Source of the DNA: Omnitrophica bacterium RIFCSPHIGHO2_02_FULL_51_18
Lineage (GTDB): Bacteria > Omnitrophota > Gorgyraeia > 2-02-FULL-51-18
NCBI GenBank assembly: GCA_001804125.1
Contig: MHFI01000025.1
Location: forward strand, 1-33,273
Direction: 5' to 3'
Length of the DNA stretch: 33,273 nt
Shown here: one piece after another, positions 31,784 through 33,273 of the stretch
Position numbering within the stretch: position 1 is the first letter of the stretch
Layout: each line of letters opens with the position of its first letter
Notes under the pieces: model-generated
Told to the model about the DNA's origin: nothing
Seen by the model: only the letters and a program-made list of their open reading frames with translations
Databases searched by the model: none
Position numbers and translations under genes: made by a program

Positions 31784-32881
31784 TTACACGCTAAACCTAA
31801 AGTGCATGACGTCGCCGTCCTGAACGACGTACTCCTTGCCTTCCAGCCGGAATTTTCCCTTTTCCCTGGCGCCCTGTTCCCCACGGTACTGCACGAAGTC
31901 ATTGTAACCGACAACTTCCGCGCGGATAAAACCCCTTTCAAAATCCGAGTGGATCTTGCCGGCGGCCGCAGGCGCCGTCGAACCTTTTTCGACGTTCCAA
32001 GCGCGGTTTTCGGTCTCTCCCACGGTAAAAAAAGTGATCAGATTCAGGAGTTTGTGGCCTTCTCTCGCCAGCTTGTCCAATCCGGACTCTTTCATATTCA
32101 TTGCCTTGAGAAAATCCTCCCGCTCACCGGGATCTAGCTTTGAGATCTCTTCCTCCACTTTTCCCGAAATCGTCATCATGGCCGAGCCTTCTTCGGTTGC
32201 TTTCTTGCGAACGTCGGCCACACGCGGACTATCCGGCTTCCCGAGCTCTTCTTCGGCGATATTGGCCGCATAAAGTACCGGTTTATCCGTCAAAAAGCGC
32301 ACCTCCCTTAAAAGTGCGCGCTCTTCCGGCGCAAACGCTGTCTCGCGCCCGGTTTTTCCCTCGTTGAACCCTTTTTCATAGCGGTCAAGACACGTCATGA
32401 TTTGCGCCGCTTTCTTATCGCCGCTTTTAGCGGCCCTTTCGCAGCGCGTCTTGTGTTTCGACAGCGTCTCAAGGTCCTTCAAAATGAGTTCCGTATGGAT
32501 CACCTCGATGTCACGCAGCGCGTCCACGCTTCCGCTCACGTGCACGATCCCGCCGCCCTCAAAACAACGCACCACCTCAATAATCGCGTCGACTTCCGCA
32601 ATGTGGCTTAAAAACTGGTTGCCGAGCCCTTCGCCTTTTGAAGCGCCCTCCACAATTCCCGCAATGTCCACGATCTCTACCGTCGTCGGCACCACTTTCT
32701 GCGTCGGCACGATCTCTGTCAGCACTTTAAGACGAGCGTCCGGGACCGGCACGATTCCCACGTTCGGGTCAATCGTCGCGAACGGATAGTTGGCCACGAG
32801 CGCCGAACCGCGCGTCAACGCATTAAAAATAGTGGACTTGCCCACATTGGGGAGCCCCACAATGCCGCATTTAAAACCCAT
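31784..32881 (-). CDS. ychF: Ribosome-binding ATPase YchF (Obg family)
   Basis: YchF (OLA1 homologue) binds and hydrolyses ATP rather than GTP and associates with ribosomes; it is linked to stress responses. The 365-residue protein is full length. It has a P-loop GLPNVGKSTIFNALT near the N-terminus, NYPFATIDPNVG, VDIAGIVEGASKGEGLGNQFL (switch II) and the C-terminal TGS domain starting at LLNLITFFTVGE and ending in VQDGDVMHFRFSV. In place of the GTP-specific NKxD motif it has YAANIAEEE, typical of YchF. Upstream is a dispersed repeat; the next gene downstream is the DUF378 peptide. Confidence 0.98.
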   Translation of the reverse strand: MGFKCGIVGLPNVGKSTIFNALTRGSALVANYPFATIDPNVGIVPVPDARLKVLTEIVPTQKVVPTTVEIVDIAGIVEGASKGEGLGNQFLSHIAEVDAIIEVVRCFEGGGIVHVSGSVDALRDIEVIHTELILKDLETLSKHKTRCERAAKSGDKKAAQIMTCLDRYEKGFNEGKTGRETAFAPEERALLREVRFLTDKPVLYAANIAEEELGKPDSPRVADVRKKATEEGSAMMTISGKVEEEISKLDPGEREDFLKAMNMKESGLDKLAREGHKLLNLITFFTVGETENRAWNVEKGSTAPAAAGKIHSDFERGFIRAEVVGYNDFVQYRGEQGAREKGKFRLEGKEYVVQDGDVMHFRFSV

Positions 32882-32902
32882 TAATCACCTATCTGATACG
32901 TC

Positions 32903-33060
32903 AAGCACGAAGCACGAAATCCGAAATTCGAAACAATATCGAAATCCAAAGGATCAAAATTCAAAACAGGTGTTTCGGTCATTGAAGTTTTTGTCATTCG
33001 GATTTGTTTCGAATTTCGATATTCGGATTTCGTGCTTCATGGTTTGTGTGCTTCGTGCTT
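32903..33060. repeat. Dispersed inverted repeat with AAGCACGAAGC ends (MITE-like)
   Basis: Perfect 11-bp terminal inverted repeats AAGCACGAAGC/GCTTCGTGCTT flank a 158-bp AT-rich element. Its inner parts (CGAAATCCGAAATTCGAAAC and its inverted partner GTTTCGAATTTCGATATTCG) continue the dyad. The plus-strand reading gives a false protein (EIRNSKQYRNPKDQNSKQV), a type of translated repeat I recall among hypothetical proteins of planctomycete-like genomes. The right end overlaps the last codons of the DUF3536 gene. Confidence 0.8.
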
Positions 33061-33273
33061 AATTTGGAGTGGTTTTACATAACGCTTAAAAATATCCTCC
33101 CCGTTTCCCTCTTCCGGGATATTACTCTTGGCACGCGCCAAAATCCTTAAAAAAGGCCCCTCGATCTCTTTCTTATGATACGGCTGGACCAACTCCATCG
33201 CGCGAAGCGCAAATTTCATGACTTGCACGGGCTCAATACCCGAAAGTTCATCAAAAAACCAGCCGCAGCTTGT
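33037..33273 (-). CDS. C-terminal end of a DUF3536-domain protein (GH57-associated)
   Basis: Only the last 78 codons lie in the window; the reading frame is open to the right edge. It begins TSCGWFFDELSGIEPVQVM, which is the conserved SCGWFFDEhSGIEpvQ motif of the DUF3536 domain found C-terminal to glycoside hydrolase family 57-like (alpha-amylase/glucanotransferase type) domains. After FKRYVKPLQI the frame enters the neighbouring repeat, which supplies the final residues KHEAHKP and the TGA stop. The enzyme's substrate cannot be judged from this fragment. It is transcribed toward ychF with a 155-bp gap filled by the repeat. Confidence 0.85.
   Translation of the reverse strand, partial: TSCGWFFDELSGIEPVQVMKFALRAMELVQPYHKKEIEGPFLRILARAKSNIPEEGNGEDIFKRYVKPLQIKHEAHKP

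Noticed and set aside
32790-33062. 90-aa plus-strand ORF
   Set aside because: It runs from the 5' end of ychF through the dispersed repeat; the sequence is a translated repeat with no ribosome-binding site.
1-33273. CRISPR array, tRNA/rRNA gene, transposase or prophage
   Set aside because: No regularly spaced direct repeats, no clover-leaf with tRNA consensus and no transposase or phage protein were found on either strand.

Overview
The window reads as a chromosomal segment of a Gram-negative-type bacterium. Outer-membrane lipid trafficking genes (MlaE/F/D), an OmpA-LysM lipoprotein, other lipoproteins and an L,D-transpeptidase all point to a diderm. The gene set (B12-dependent NrdJ, a deoxyhypusine-synthase-like protein, a LacD-type class I aldolase, a DUF3536 protein, an APC transporter with a USP tail) and the many AT-rich and GC-rich intergenic palindromes remind me of uncultured Omnitrophota (OP3)/PVC-type genomes. 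That assignment is inference, about 50% sure; no marker RNA is present. Thirty-two protein genes are supported, two of them cut by the window edges. All but one lie on the minus strand. I see no tRNA, rRNA, CRISPR array, transposase or phage gene.

Reading the minus strand from right to left: the tail of a DUF3536 protein (33273-33037), a dispersed repeat, ychF, a DUF378 membrane peptide with its terminator, then a short operon of LacD-type aldolase, truncated CbpA-like DnaJ and cupredoxin lipoprotein. The single plus-strand gene, a stand-alone PuuD-N-like membrane protein, converges on that operon across a palindromic repeat. A 0.6-kb divergent region follows. It holds two very long inverted repeats, the nrdJ promoter, a good NrdR box and a terminator-like leader hairpin. 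From it run nrdJ, aconitase, the deoxyhypusine-synthase-like gene and a LOG-family gene with gaps of 17-29 bp.

Next come individually promoted envelope or stress genes: the OmpA-LysM lipoprotein, a Bax-inhibitor-1 homologue, an APC permease with USP domain, gpmA and an MscS-TM-repeat membrane protein. Then comes a tightly overlapping metabolic run: a small lipoprotein, a pabB/trpE-like gene, pabC-like, purH, a TPR/coiled-coil protein, folC and mnmE (folate, purine and tRNA modification).

A sigma-70-like promoter at 5879-5907 then starts a nine-gene envelope cluster: DUF212 PAP2-like protein, LysM-L,D-transpeptidase, accA, an RsbW-type kinase, an RsbV-type STAS protein, mlaE, mlaF, mlaD and a CHASE2 sensor cut by the left edge. 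This joins fatty-acid initiation, wall cross-linking, phospholipid transport and a partner-switch pair in one apparent transcript.

The most interesting signals are: the RsbV/RsbW pair where an MlaB-like STAS subunit might sit, with a G9 tract at the rsbV ribosome-binding site; the regulatory layout at nrdJ; a 137-bp near-perfect hairpin and a second long inverted repeat in the same intergenic region; a palindromic element lying in frame inside the L,D-transpeptidase gene; and a repeat that supplies the stop codon and last residues of the DUF3536 protein.
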